This document shows positions 15,555 to 23,000 of a DNA stretch of 40,821 nt, piece by piece. The stretch covers positions 1-40,821 of the forward strand of contig LJNS01000001.1 of assembly GCA_001303245.1 (NCBI GenBank), written 5' to 3'. Source of the stretch: Gammaproteobacteria bacterium SG8_30 (GTDB lineage: Bacteria > Pseudomonadota > Gammaproteobacteria > Steroidobacterales > Steroidobacteraceae). The position numbers and the translations under genes are program-made. Every line of letters starts with the position of its first letter. Position 1 is the first letter of the stretch. The notes beneath the pieces are model-generated. The model ran no database searches, was not told where the DNA came from, and was given only the letters and a program-made list of their open reading frames with translations.

Positions 15555-16471
15555 GCCGCGCGCTCGATGCGATATCCGGTGCGGGGAAAGTGCACGACCA
15601 CCTCGCCTACTTCGGGTGCGCTGCGCCGAATCGCGACCTCGTCGAGCGTCAGCGTCACGAGTTCGCCCAGCACCGGGATCCGCCCGTAGTCGTCGGGTGT
15701 CACGCTGACGCTCCTCCCCGCCGCAAGCCCGAGCGGGTCGTCACGATCCACGCCCCGTCCCGCGGACGGTGAAGCGTCCCGCGCCACTACGAGCGCATCG
15801 GTCGCGTCGATGTCGGTGCGGTGGCCGTTGCCGATGGCCTGCATGCGCCGCTCCCAGCGCAGCAGGTGGCCGAAAGGCCCCAGCAACGATTCCGCCTGGC
15901 CGATGTTGCCCCGGGCCATCCACACCGGGAAGTAGGCGTCGACGTCGGCAAACGTAGGACCCTCGCCGAGGACGTAGTCGCGCCCATCGGCGAGCATCCG
16001 GTCGACGAGGTCGAGGTGCGTCCGGAACTGGGTGAACAGGTGCGGGATGTCCGACTCGAGCTGGTCGAAGTTCATGAAGTTGAAGAAGGACTTGCGGTCC
16101 TCGATCACCTCCGTGGGGATCATCGACCTGTTCAGTCCCATCGACAGCCCCGCGCCCGGGTCGAAGAACGCCCGGTCGCTCCAGGCCGAGAGCGCAAGCG
16201 CGAGACCTTCGCTTCCGGCGCTGAAGATCGACGGCTCGGGATGGCGACGTTCCAGCTCGCGCGCGATCAGGCGCGTGTCGCAGTAGATGTCGGCGCCGAG
16301 CTGCAGCACCGGCACTTTTCGGTATCCCCCGGTCAGCGGCATCAGCTGCGGACGGGGCATGATCATCGGGATCCGGACGGACCGCCAGGACAGCCCCTTG
16401 AGCCCGAACACCAGCCGGATCTTCTCCGCGAACGGAGAGGGATCGTGGTGATGCAGGATCGGTGTGTCCAT
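15551..16471 (-). CDS. Glutathione S-transferase with extra C-terminal domain (GST-A)
   Basis: A 306-residue protein, first gene of the three-GST operon. The N-terminal GST domain has HHHDPSPFAEKIRLVFGLKG and GGYRKVPVLQLGADIYCDTR; the helical domain follows to about residue 245; and a 60-residue C-terminal module carries VSVTPDD and GEVVVHFPRTGYR, shared with the GST at 13936-14850. The two are full-length paralogues that diverged after a duplication, now separated by an unrelated GST gene. ATG 16471 has GGAGAC about 7 bases upstream. The promoter region is shared with the divergent Rieske oxygenase operon and contains the 16517-16560 palindrome. A role in glutathione conjugation or thioether cleavage of the oxygenase product is inference. 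Confidence 0.85.
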   Translation of the reverse strand: MDTPILHHHDPSPFAEKIRLVFGLKGLSWRSVRIPMIMPRPQLMPLTGGYRKVPVLQLGADIYCDTRLIARELERRHPEPSIFSAGSEGLALALSAWSDRAFFDPGAGLSMGLNRSMIPTEVIEDRKSFFNFMNFDQLESDIPHLFTQFRTHLDLVDRMLADGRDYVLGEGPTFADVDAYFPVWMARGNIGQAESLLGPFGHLLRWERRMQAIGNGHRTDIDATDALVVARDASPSAGRGVDRDDPLGLAAGRSVSVTPDDYGRIPVLGELVTLTLDEVAIRRSAPEVGEVVVHFPRTGYRIERAA

Positions 16472-16516
16472 CGGCCGTCTCCGCGCTGCCCCGGGGCCAC
16501 GCCCGACTCTACACGG

Positions 16517-16560
16517 GACGCCAGAAAAAAAACAGTCATGCCTGTTTCTTTTCTGGCGTC
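16517..16560. promoter_or_regulatory. 19-bp inverted repeat, probable operator (site 2)
   Basis: The arms 16517-16535 and 16542-16560 are inverted repeats matching at 18 of 19 positions around TCATGC. The inner part AAACAGTCATGCCTGTTTC differs from site 1 (10090-10119) by one base (TCATGC against TCAAGC). It lies between the divergent GST operon and the Rieske oxygenase operon and overlaps the -35 region of the latter's best promoter. It most likely binds a dimeric repressor that controls both directions. Confidence 0.75.
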
Positions 16561-16573
16561 CGGTTCCTATAAT
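16545..16573 (+). promoter_or_regulatory. Putative sigma-70 promoter of the Rieske oxygenase operon
   Basis: A perfect TATAAT at 16568-16573 lies 17 bases after TTTCTT (16545-16550). The -35-like half is inside the right arm of the palindrome, so a bound regulator would block RNA polymerase. The start codon is 80 bases downstream. Confidence 0.55.
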
Positions 16574-16652
16574 CCGGCGACGGGGATCCGCGCGTCCGGT
16601 GCGCCCTCCCCCGCCCTCCCGGCTTCCATTCCCGGCGACGAGAAAGGCCCCC

Positions 16653-17864
16653 ATGGATGCAGCGACGGTAGCAAGACTCAAGGCAGGCATGCGCTACGAG
16701 GCGGAGCGGACGGCTCCGCCCGAAGGCTTTCCCAAGCTGCCCGTGATTCCGGGCGGCCGCTACACGGACCCCGAGTTCCTCGCCCTCGAGCGGGAGCACC
16801 TGTGGCGACGCTCGTGGCTGTTCGCCTGCCACACGGACGAGATTCCCGAGCCGGGCAGCTTCTACCTGTTCACGCGCACCGGCTCGCCGATCCTGGTCGT
16901 GCGCGGCAAGGACGATACGATCCGCGCCTTCTACAACACCTGCCGTCACCGGGGCGCGCCGCTCGTCAAGGAGTGCCGCGGCCGGGTCGACGGTCTCGTC
17001 TGCGGCTACCACGGCTGGACCTACGCGCTCGACGGCCGGCTCGTGAACCTGCGCGACAAGCGCGACTTCGTCGGCCTCGACATGTCCGAGCACTCCCTCG
17101 TCCAGGCGCGCTGCGAGCGGCTCGGCAACTGGGTCTTCGTCAACGAGGACCCTGGCGCCGAGCCGCTGCTCACGCACCTCGGCCTGATCCCCGAGTACCT
17201 CGAGCAGATCCAGCCGGAGCAGGTGCGCTTCGTGGACCGGCGTTCGTATCACGTGAAGTGCAACGTCAAGGTGCTGCTGGACGCCTTCCTCGAGGTCTAT
17301 CACCTGAAGTCGATCCACCAGAACACGGTCGACCGGTTCCTCGATCACCGTGGCACCAGCATCGCCCTCTGGCCGAGGGGACACTCGCTGATGCTGACCC
17401 CTAACCGGCGTCCCGACTGGCAGGATCCGGGCACCCGCGGGATGCGGCGCATCGAGACGGCGACCGAGATCACGCTCAGCAACAACCCATCCTTCAACTT
17501 CTACCCGAACCTGGTCACGCCGGTGGACGCGACGGGCAACCCGTTCATCCTGTTCTGGCCGACCGGCGACCGGGAGATGGACATCGAGATCGTGTGGTTC
17601 GCGCCCGACTGGGGCGACGGAGAGCCCGACCCGCTCTGGGAGACCCGAATCGCCAATTTCGAGCGGATCCTCGAGGAGGACACGCAGTTCGCCGAGCAGA
17701 TCCAGCAGTCGGTGGAGTCCGCGGCCTTCCGCGGCATCACGCTCAACTACCAGGAGCGACGCATCTACCACTGGCACGAGGAACTGGACCGGCGCATCGG
17801 GCCGGAGCGGATTCCCGAGCACCTGCGCGTCCAGCCACGCCTCGCGGAATGGATCAGCCGCTGA
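16653..17864 (+). CDS. Rieske non-heme iron oxygenase, large (alpha) subunit
   Basis: A 403-residue ring-hydroxylating-type oxygenase. The N-terminal Rieske domain binds [2Fe-2S] through Cys97 and His99 (CRHRGAPL) and Cys117 and His120 (CGYHGWTY). The catalytic domain has His217 and His222 in EVYHLKSIH, with Asp343 (EEDTQFAEQ) as likely third iron ligand. The bridging acid before the histidines is Glu214, not the usual Asp; a Glu here is known in the carnitine oxygenase CntA group. No beta-subunit gene follows, which suits homotrimeric monooxygenase/demethylase types. ATG 16653 has AGAAAGG upstream. It is first in an operon with the HMGS-DUF35, thiolase and SDR genes (1-base gap to the next gene). 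The substrate is unknown. Confidence 0.9.
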   Translation: MDAATVARLKAGMRYEAERTAPPEGFPKLPVIPGGRYTDPEFLALEREHLWRRSWLFACHTDEIPEPGSFYLFTRTGSPILVVRGKDDTIRAFYNTCRHRGAPLVKECRGRVDGLVCGYHGWTYALDGRLVNLRDKRDFVGLDMSEHSLVQARCERLGNWVFVNEDPGAEPLLTHLGLIPEYLEQIQPEQVRFVDRRSYHVKCNVKVLLDAFLEVYHLKSIHQNTVDRFLDHRGTSIALWPRGHSLMLTPNRRPDWQDPGTRGMRRIETATEITLSNNPSFNFYPNLVTPVDATGNPFILFWPTGDREMDIEIVWFAPDWGDGEPDPLWETRIANFERILEEDTQFAEQIQQSVESAAFRGITLNYQERRIYHWHEELDRRIGPERIPEHLRVQPRLAEWISR

Positions 17865-17865
17865 C

Positions 17866-19314
17866 ATGGCCGGCATCGTCGCCTGCGGCTCTTTCGTCCC
17901 CCGGCTGCGCCTTGGGCGCGGGAGGATGGCGGAGGCGATGGGCTGGTTGAACCCTGGCCTCGCCGGGCTCGAGGGGGAGCGCTCGGTCTGCAGCTGGGAC
18001 GAGGACAGCCTGACCATGGCCGTCGAGGCGTGCCGGACCGCACTCGCGAACGCGGGCTCGTCCAGCGTCGAGCGCCTCGGGTTTGCCTCGACCACTTTTC
18101 CGTTCGCCGATCGCAGCAACGCCACGGTGGTGGCCACGGCGCTCGGCCTCGAGGGATCACTTCGGACACTCGATCTCGGCGGCTCGCAGCGCGCCGGGAC
18201 CGGTGCACTGGCGCAGGCGCTCGCCGAATGCGACGCGCCGGCCGCGGGTCGGGCGCTCATCGTCGCAGCCGATCGTCGCCTTGCCCGGCCGGGCAGCGCG
18301 CAGGAAGCCCGCTACGGCCACGGCGCCGCCGCGTGCGTCGTGGGCGCGGAAGATGGCATCGCGACGCTCGCCGGCGCCCGGCACTACGCCGCCGACTTCG
18401 TCGACCACTATCGCGCGGCCGACGGCAGCTTCGACTATGCGCTCGAGGATCGATGGGTGCGCGAGGCCGGTTGGCTCGAGCTGGTGCCCAAGGCCGTGAC
18501 GCCCTTGCTCGCGGAAGCGGGCGTGGAGGCGGCCGCCATCGACCACCTCGTCGTCGCGGCCCCGCCGGGCACGGCGCCGCGCCTGGCGGCCGCCCTCCGC
18601 ATTCGGCGCGAGGCCATCGCGGACCCGCTCGAGGCCGCCTGCGGCGACACCGGCTGCGGGCACGCGCTGCTGATGCTGGCGCAGGTCCTCGACTCCGCGG
18701 CACCCGAGGCCTGGATCCTGGTCGTCGGCTTCGGCCAGGGCGTGGATGCCCTGCTGTTCCGGGCCACGGCCGCAGTGGCCGGCCCCCGTACCGTTGCGAC
18801 AGTCGCGGCGACGCTCGCGGCGCGCACCGAGGAGACGAGCTACACGCGGTTCCTGGCCCACTGCGGCCTGCTCTCCCCGGACTTCGGCATGCGTGCGGAG
18901 CGCGACAACCGCACCGCCCAATCCGTGCTGTGGCGCAAGCGCGATGCCATCACGGCGTTCACGGGCGGTCGCTGCCGTGCCTGCGGCACGGTGCAGTTCC
19001 CGCCGTCGCGGGTCTGCGTGAATCCCGCGTGCCGGCAGACGGACACCCAGGTGCCGCACCGGCTGGCCGACAGCGCAGGCCGGATCAAGACCTTCACGGA
19101 GGACTGGCTTGCCTACTCTGCCCGTCCGCCCCTGATCTACGGCAACGTGGAATTCTCCGAGGGCGGCAACGCCTTCATCGAGTTCACCGACTTCGCGCCC
19201 GGTGAGGCCCGGGTCGGGGCGGCCGTACGGTTCGTGTTCCGGTTGAAGGACGTCGACCGGGTACGCGGCTTCCGGCGCTATTTCTGGAAGGCTGCGCCGG
19301 CGAGGAAGCACTGA
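17866..19314 (+). CDS. HMG-CoA synthase-like/DUF35 (OB-fold, Zn ribbon) fusion protein
   Basis: A 482-residue two-domain protein. Residues 1-330 are a thiolase-superfamily domain close to archaeal-type HMG-CoA synthases (GIVACGSFVPRLRL start, DLGGSQRAGTGALAQAL, GHGAAACVVG). Residues 365-480 are a DUF35 domain with a four-cysteine zinc ribbon (Cys370, Cys373, Cys384, Cys389) and an OB fold. The catalytic Cys of the condensing domain is replaced by Gln108 in GGSQRAGT, so condensation through an acyl-cysteine seems impossible. In archaea thiolase, DUF35 and HMG-CoA synthase form one complex; in steroid degraders DUF35 proteins bind SCP-x-type partners as hydratase or aldolase. Here the thiolase gene follows 1 base later, so a complex with it is likely. 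Confidence 0.8.
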   Translation: MAGIVACGSFVPRLRLGRGRMAEAMGWLNPGLAGLEGERSVCSWDEDSLTMAVEACRTALANAGSSSVERLGFASTTFPFADRSNATVVATALGLEGSLRTLDLGGSQRAGTGALAQALAECDAPAAGRALIVAADRRLARPGSAQEARYGHGAAACVVGAEDGIATLAGARHYAADFVDHYRAADGSFDYALEDRWVREAGWLELVPKAVTPLLAEAGVEAAAIDHLVVAAPPGTAPRLAAALRIRREAIADPLEAACGDTGCGHALLMLAQVLDSAAPEAWILVVGFGQGVDALLFRATAAVAGPRTVATVAATLAARTEETSYTRFLAHCGLLSPDFGMRAERDNRTAQSVLWRKRDAITAFTGGRCRACGTVQFPPSRVCVNPACRQTDTQVPHRLADSAGRIKTFTEDWLAYSARPPLIYGNVEFSEGGNAFIEFTDFAPGEARVGAAVRFVFRLKDVDRVRGFRRYFWKAAPARKH

Positions 19315-19315
19315 C

Positions 19316-20518
19316 GTGGCGAGCGGCATCCGCGACAAGGTCGTCATCCTCGGCATGGGCTGCTCGCGCTTCGGCGAGCGCTGGGACTGCGGTGCGGACG
19401 ACCTGATGATCGAGGCCTTCGAGGAGGCCGTGGCGGACGCGGGCATCGATCGTGACCGGCTGGAGGCCGCTTGGCTCGGCGTGTTCTACGACGAGCAGAA
19501 CGTGTCGAAGTCGGCCCTGCCGCTCGCGATGGCGCTGCGGCTGCCCGACATCCCGGTGACCCGGGTGGAGAACCTGTGCGCCACGGGCACCGAGGCCCTG
19601 CGCGGGGCGGCCTACGCCGTCGCCGCGGGCGCCTGCGACTTCGCCCTCGCCATGGGTGTCGAGAAGCTCAAGGACACCGGTTTCGGCGGCCTGCCCGAGC
19701 GGACCAAGGGCACGTTCGAGGACTTGTGGCAGCCGGGGTTCACCCCTCCGGGTGCGTTCGCGCAGCTCGCCGCCTCCTACGCCGCGAAGCACGGCATCGA
19801 GATGCCGCTGCTCAAGCGCGCCATGGCACACGTCTCGGTGAAGAGCCACGAGAACGGCGCGCGCACACCGCGTGCGCACCTGCGGCGCCGCATCACCGAG
19901 CAGCAGGTGCTGGAGGCGCCCATGGTGGCCTGGCCGCTCGGCGTCTACGACTGCTGCGGGGTCTCCGACGGCGCCGCCTGCGCCATCGTGACGACGCCGG
20001 AGAAGGCCCGCGAGCTCGGTCGTCGCGAGGGCGTCACCATCAAGGCGATGCAGCTGGTGCCGTCGAACGGCGTCGAGCTCTCGCACAGCGCCTGGGACGG
20101 TGCGCACACGCCGACGACCCGCCTCGCCGCGCGTCGCGCGTACGCGGAGGCGGGCGTCCGGGACCCGCGCGCCGAGGTCTCGGTCATGGAGGTGCACGAC
20201 TGCTTCTCCATCACCGAGCTCGTGCTGATGGAGGACCTCGCGATGTCCGGCGAGGGCCGGGCCCCGGCGGACATCCTCGACGGCGCCTTCGACTTCGACG
20301 GCCGCAACCCCTGCCAGACGGATGGCGGTCTGAAGTGCTTCGGCCACCCGGTCGGCGCCTCCGGGCTGCGCATGGCCTACGAGGTCTACGCGCAGCTGTC
20401 GGGCAGGGCCGGCGAACGGCAGCTGCCCTCGCCGTCCCTAGGCCTGACGCACAACCTCGGCGGCATACCGAACCGCAACATCGCGAGCGTCTCGCTCTTC
20501 GGGCTGCAGCGGCTCTGA
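19316..20518 (+). CDS. SCP-x-like thiolase (acetyl-CoA acetyltransferase family)
   Basis: A 400-residue thiolase of the SCP-2/SCP-x branch. The nucleophile is Cys88 in VENLCATGTEAL; the second-half motifs EVHDCFSITEL and KCFGHPVGASG (His344) are those of SCP-x thiolases and their lipid-transfer-type aldolases. It could cleave a 3-ketoacyl-CoA with CoA or, like Ltp2-type proteins, carry out a retro-aldol step on a beta-hydroxyacyl-CoA. The start is GTG 19316, one base after the stop of the HMGS-DUF35 gene, so production is coupled. Such thiolases need a DUF35 partner; the partner here is probably the fused domain of the preceding protein. Physiological substrate unknown. Confidence 0.88.
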   Translation: MASGIRDKVVILGMGCSRFGERWDCGADDLMIEAFEEAVADAGIDRDRLEAAWLGVFYDEQNVSKSALPLAMALRLPDIPVTRVENLCATGTEALRGAAYAVAAGACDFALAMGVEKLKDTGFGGLPERTKGTFEDLWQPGFTPPGAFAQLAASYAAKHGIEMPLLKRAMAHVSVKSHENGARTPRAHLRRRITEQQVLEAPMVAWPLGVYDCCGVSDGAACAIVTTPEKARELGRREGVTIKAMQLVPSNGVELSHSAWDGAHTPTTRLAARRAYAEAGVRDPRAEVSVMEVHDCFSITELVLMEDLAMSGEGRAPADILDGAFDFDGRNPCQTDGGLKCFGHPVGASGLRMAYEVYAQLSGRAGERQLPSPSLGLTHNLGGIPNRNIASVSLFGLQRL

Positions 20519-20537
20519 CGCCGCGGCACAAGGAAAC

Positions 20538-21443
20538 ATGGACATGCCAGTCACCAAACCTGCACAGGCCCCGGATCCCGGGCAGACCCGCTGGGGCTTC
20601 ACGGACGAGGAACTCGCCAGCCACCCGCATGCTTTCCGCGAGGACCTGCTCGCGGGCCAGGTCTGCGTGGTCTCGGGCGGCGGCAGCGGCCTCGGCCGCG
20701 CCATGGCCTACCTGCTCACCCGGCTCGGCGCGCAGGTCGTGATCTGCGGCCGGCGTCAGGAAAGGCTCGACGAGACGGTCGCCGGGATACGGCGTCTGCT
20801 GGACCGCGACGTCGGCCACAAGGCGATGACGATCCGCGATCCGGAGCAGGTCGATGCGCTGATCGGCGAGACCTGGGAGCGTTACAGCCGGCTCGACCTT
20901 CTCGTGAACAACGGCGGCGGGCAGTTCCCGCAGGCAGCGATCGACTACTCGGTGAAGGGCTGGAACGCCGTCATCGACACGAACCTGAACGGCACCTGGT
21001 ACATGATGCAGGCCGCGGCACGCCGCTGGCGCGACCGCAAGCGGCCTGGCTCGATCGTCAATATCGTCGCCAATGTCTGGCGCGGGATGCCGCAGGTCGC
21101 GCACACTTGCGCGGCGCGCGCCGGCGTCATCTACCTGAGCAAGTCCGTGGCCGTGGAGTGGGCACCTCTCGGCATCCGCGTCAACTGCGTCTCGCCGGGC
21201 TCGATTGCGACCGAGGGGCTCAACGTCTACCCACCGGGCGCCGCCGAACAGTTCGGTGACGCCAATCCACTGCGAACGATGGGGGATGCCTACGACATCG
21301 CCCAGGCTGTGGTGTACGCAGGCTCCGCACAGACCGGCAAGTTCGTCTCGGGCGAAGTGCTCGTGGTGGACGGCGGTAACCAGATGTGGGGCGACGTCTG
21401 GCCGGGTGGGATCCCGGACTGGTTTCGCGTCCCGAACCGGTAG
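20538..21443 (+). CDS. Short-chain dehydrogenase/reductase, PECR-like, atypical active site
   Basis: A 301-residue SDR. The nucleotide-binding motif is GGGSGLG (residues 47-53), NNGG is at 124-127, and SIVNIVANVW carries the usual strand. The segment HTCAARAGVIYLSKSVAVEW resembles human peroxisomal trans-2-enoyl-CoA reductase (PECR), where a tyrosine four residues before the lysine is catalytic. Here Ile198 takes that position and Tyr199 is one residue late, with Lys202 kept. The N-terminal AFREDLLAGQ and the PDW-ending tail also fit the PECR group. Probable role: NADPH-linked reduction or oxidation of a CoA-bound intermediate. ATG 20538 has AAGGAAAC upstream; the gene is 19 bases after the thiolase, in the same operon. 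Confidence 0.85.
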   Translation: MDMPVTKPAQAPDPGQTRWGFTDEELASHPHAFREDLLAGQVCVVSGGGSGLGRAMAYLLTRLGAQVVICGRRQERLDETVAGIRRLLDRDVGHKAMTIRDPEQVDALIGETWERYSRLDLLVNNGGGQFPQAAIDYSVKGWNAVIDTNLNGTWYMMQAAARRWRDRKRPGSIVNIVANVWRGMPQVAHTCAARAGVIYLSKSVAVEWAPLGIRVNCVSPGSIATEGLNVYPPGAAEQFGDANPLRTMGDAYDIAQAVVYAGSAQTGKFVSGEVLVVDGGNQMWGDVWPGGIPDWFRVPNR

Positions 21444-21454
21444 AGGGGCGCGAC

Positions 21455-21483
21455 GGGGACTGTCCCCGCAGGGGACTGTCCCC
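21455..21483. repeat. Tandem palindrome GGGGACTGTCCCC x2
   Basis: GGGGACTGTCCCC occurs at 21455-21467 and again at 21471-21483, 16 bases apart, between the SDR stop and the CMD-family gene. Each unit is a 13-base hairpin (GGGGAC pairs with GTCCCC apart from the central T). Similar GGGGACAGTCCCC units are scattered in many gammaproteobacterial genomes, often near REP-associated transposases; none is present here. It may also weaken transcription into the next gene. Confidence 0.65.
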
Positions 21484-21510
21484 CTCTTTGCGAGAATGGA
21501 GAAAGCAGCG

Positions 21511-22089
21511 ATGGTCGACACCCTCTTCACCCGCACGCCACGCGACGAGCTGCCGGAGGAGTTCAAGCCGGCCTGGGACATGCTCAACAAGCTGACCGGG
21601 GAGCCGGCGTTCATCGAGGTGTTCGCGAGCGCCCCGCAGCTGGTCAACCTGGTGATGAACGAGTTCTACGTGAAGACGTTCTTCGGTGGTCAGGTCGAAC
21701 AGCGCTACAAGCAGCTCGTGCGGCTGCGCCTGTCCATCGTCCACGGCTGCCGCACGTGCAACAAGCAGAACGTGCCTGGGGCGCTCGAGGCCGGCGTGAC
21801 GCAGGAGCAGGTCGACTCCATGATCGCTGGCACCTACGAAACCGGTCCGTTCACCGACACCGAAAGGGCCGTGCTGGCCTACGCCGACCAGATGGTACTG
21901 ACCAACATGAACGGCGACATGTCGCCCGCGCTCTTCGCGCGGCTGCGCGCCCACTTCGGCGAGCCGCAGATCCTGGAGCTCGGGGTCGTCATGGCCATCA
22001 TAGGCGGGATGGCGAAGCTGTCCTTCCTCCTCAGCCTCGTGGAGAAGGAGGACTACTGCCCGTTCGTCCCGGCGAGCACCCCCGCCTGA
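21511..22089 (+). CDS. Carboxymuconolactone decarboxylase (AhpD-like) family protein
   Basis: A 192-residue all-helical CMD/AhpD-fold protein. The signature is VRLRLSIVHGCRTCNKQN, with the redox pair CRTC, followed by a helix hairpin and a second repeat (FTDTERAVLAYADQMVL). Members act as gamma-carboxymuconolactone decarboxylases or as AhpD-type peroxide-reducing thiol proteins; the CxxC favours a redox-type member. ATG 21511 was chosen because GGAGAAAG is 5 bases upstream; an ATG 15 bases earlier lies within that site. It follows the SDR gene by 67 bases containing tandem palindromes, so it may be the last gene of the Rieske oxygenase operon or be transcribed on its own. Substrate unknown. 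Confidence 0.85.
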   Translation: MVDTLFTRTPRDELPEEFKPAWDMLNKLTGEPAFIEVFASAPQLVNLVMNEFYVKTFFGGQVEQRYKQLVRLRLSIVHGCRTCNKQNVPGALEAGVTQEQVDSMIAGTYETGPFTDTERAVLAYADQMVLTNMNGDMSPALFARLRAHFGEPQILELGVVMAIIGGMAKLSFLLSLVEKEDYCPFVPASTPA

Positions 22090-22177
22090 ACCTGCCGAGG
22101 AAAGATACTGGCTCCCGGCTCCATCGGCCTGTAGGCTCGCGCAGCGCTCCGGATTCCGCGCGTCCTGTTGTTTGCCC

Positions 22178-22948
22178 ATGAAGACGATCTCCAGTCGAAC
22201 TATCGCTGTCGTGCTCCTCTCGGCGGCCCTGTCGTGGAGTGCGCCGGCCGTCCGTGCGGACGAGCAGGCGGCGACCTGGACCATCACGCCTTACCTGTGG
22301 GCCGCGACCTTCGACGGCACCGTCGGTCTGCCGGGCGGCGGCGGCGATCCGGGCGACGGGCCGGGATACGACTTCGGTAACTTTTGGGACGACCTGCGCC
22401 TCGGCGGCGCGATGTTGAACGTCGGCTGGCGATCCGGTCGCTGGAGTGTCCTCGGCGACTGGACCTACGCCTCGGTCCGTTCGACGGTGGCGGCTCCGCT
22501 CGACATCCTCTTGTCCGGTGCCGAGGGCGAGGTGCGCGGGCACATCCTGCAGGCGGCGGTCGGGTACCAGCTCTGGGGCCATCGCGACGCGCACGTCGAG
22601 GCGCTGGTCGGCCTCCGATTCTACGATCTCGACACGACCCTGGTTCTGCGAGGCAATGCGCTGCCTGACCTGACGCTGAGCGGCAGCGATCGGTGGCTCG
22701 ACGCCCTCGCAGGCATCCGTGGCGAAGTCGCCCTCGGTGATCGCTGGACGGCCAGCGCCCTGGCCGACGTGGGCGTCGGCGGTTCGCGACCCTCTTGGCA
22801 GGTGGTCGCCGCGATCCGCTACTCCCTGACGTGGGGCGAACTGGTCGGAGGCTGGCGGCACCTCGACGTGGCGCACGACGAGGACCGATACCTGCTCGAC
22901 GCGGCCCTCACGGGGCCGTTCGTCGGGATCCGCTGGGCCGTCCAGTGA
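22178..22948 (+). CDS. Predicted outer-membrane beta-barrel protein
   Basis: A 256-residue secreted protein. The signal peptide runs to about residue 28 (VLLSAALSWSAPAVRA). After it come alternating amphipathic strands rich in Trp, Tyr and Gly, starting ATWTITPYLWAATFDGTVG and ending with a barrel-closing GPFVGIRWAVQ. The opening and general layout match the protein at 33415-34158 (WEFKLAPYLWFAGLEGT), so the two are distant paralogues. No enzyme motif is visible. The role is probably a small porin or structural barrel. The in-frame TTG 6 bases upstream is less likely than the ATG. It converges on the SYLF lipoprotein gene (52-base gap). Confidence 0.7.
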   Translation: MKTISSRTIAVVLLSAALSWSAPAVRADEQAATWTITPYLWAATFDGTVGLPGGGGDPGDGPGYDFGNFWDDLRLGGAMLNVGWRSGRWSVLGDWTYASVRSTVAAPLDILLSGAEGEVRGHILQAAVGYQLWGHRDAHVEALVGLRFYDLDTTLVLRGNALPDLTLSGSDRWLDALAGIRGEVALGDRWTASALADVGVGGSRPSWQVVAAIRYSLTWGELVGGWRHLDVAHDEDRYLLDAALTGPFVGIRWAVQ

Positions 22949-23000
22949 TCCGTAGCCACCGGGGACAGGGCACCCACCTCATCGAGCGCCGGGCTCTACG

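Noticed and set aside
16536-18260. A 574-residue open frame on the minus strand
   Set aside because: It is antisense to the Rieske oxygenase and the start of the HMGS-like gene and has no conserved motif.
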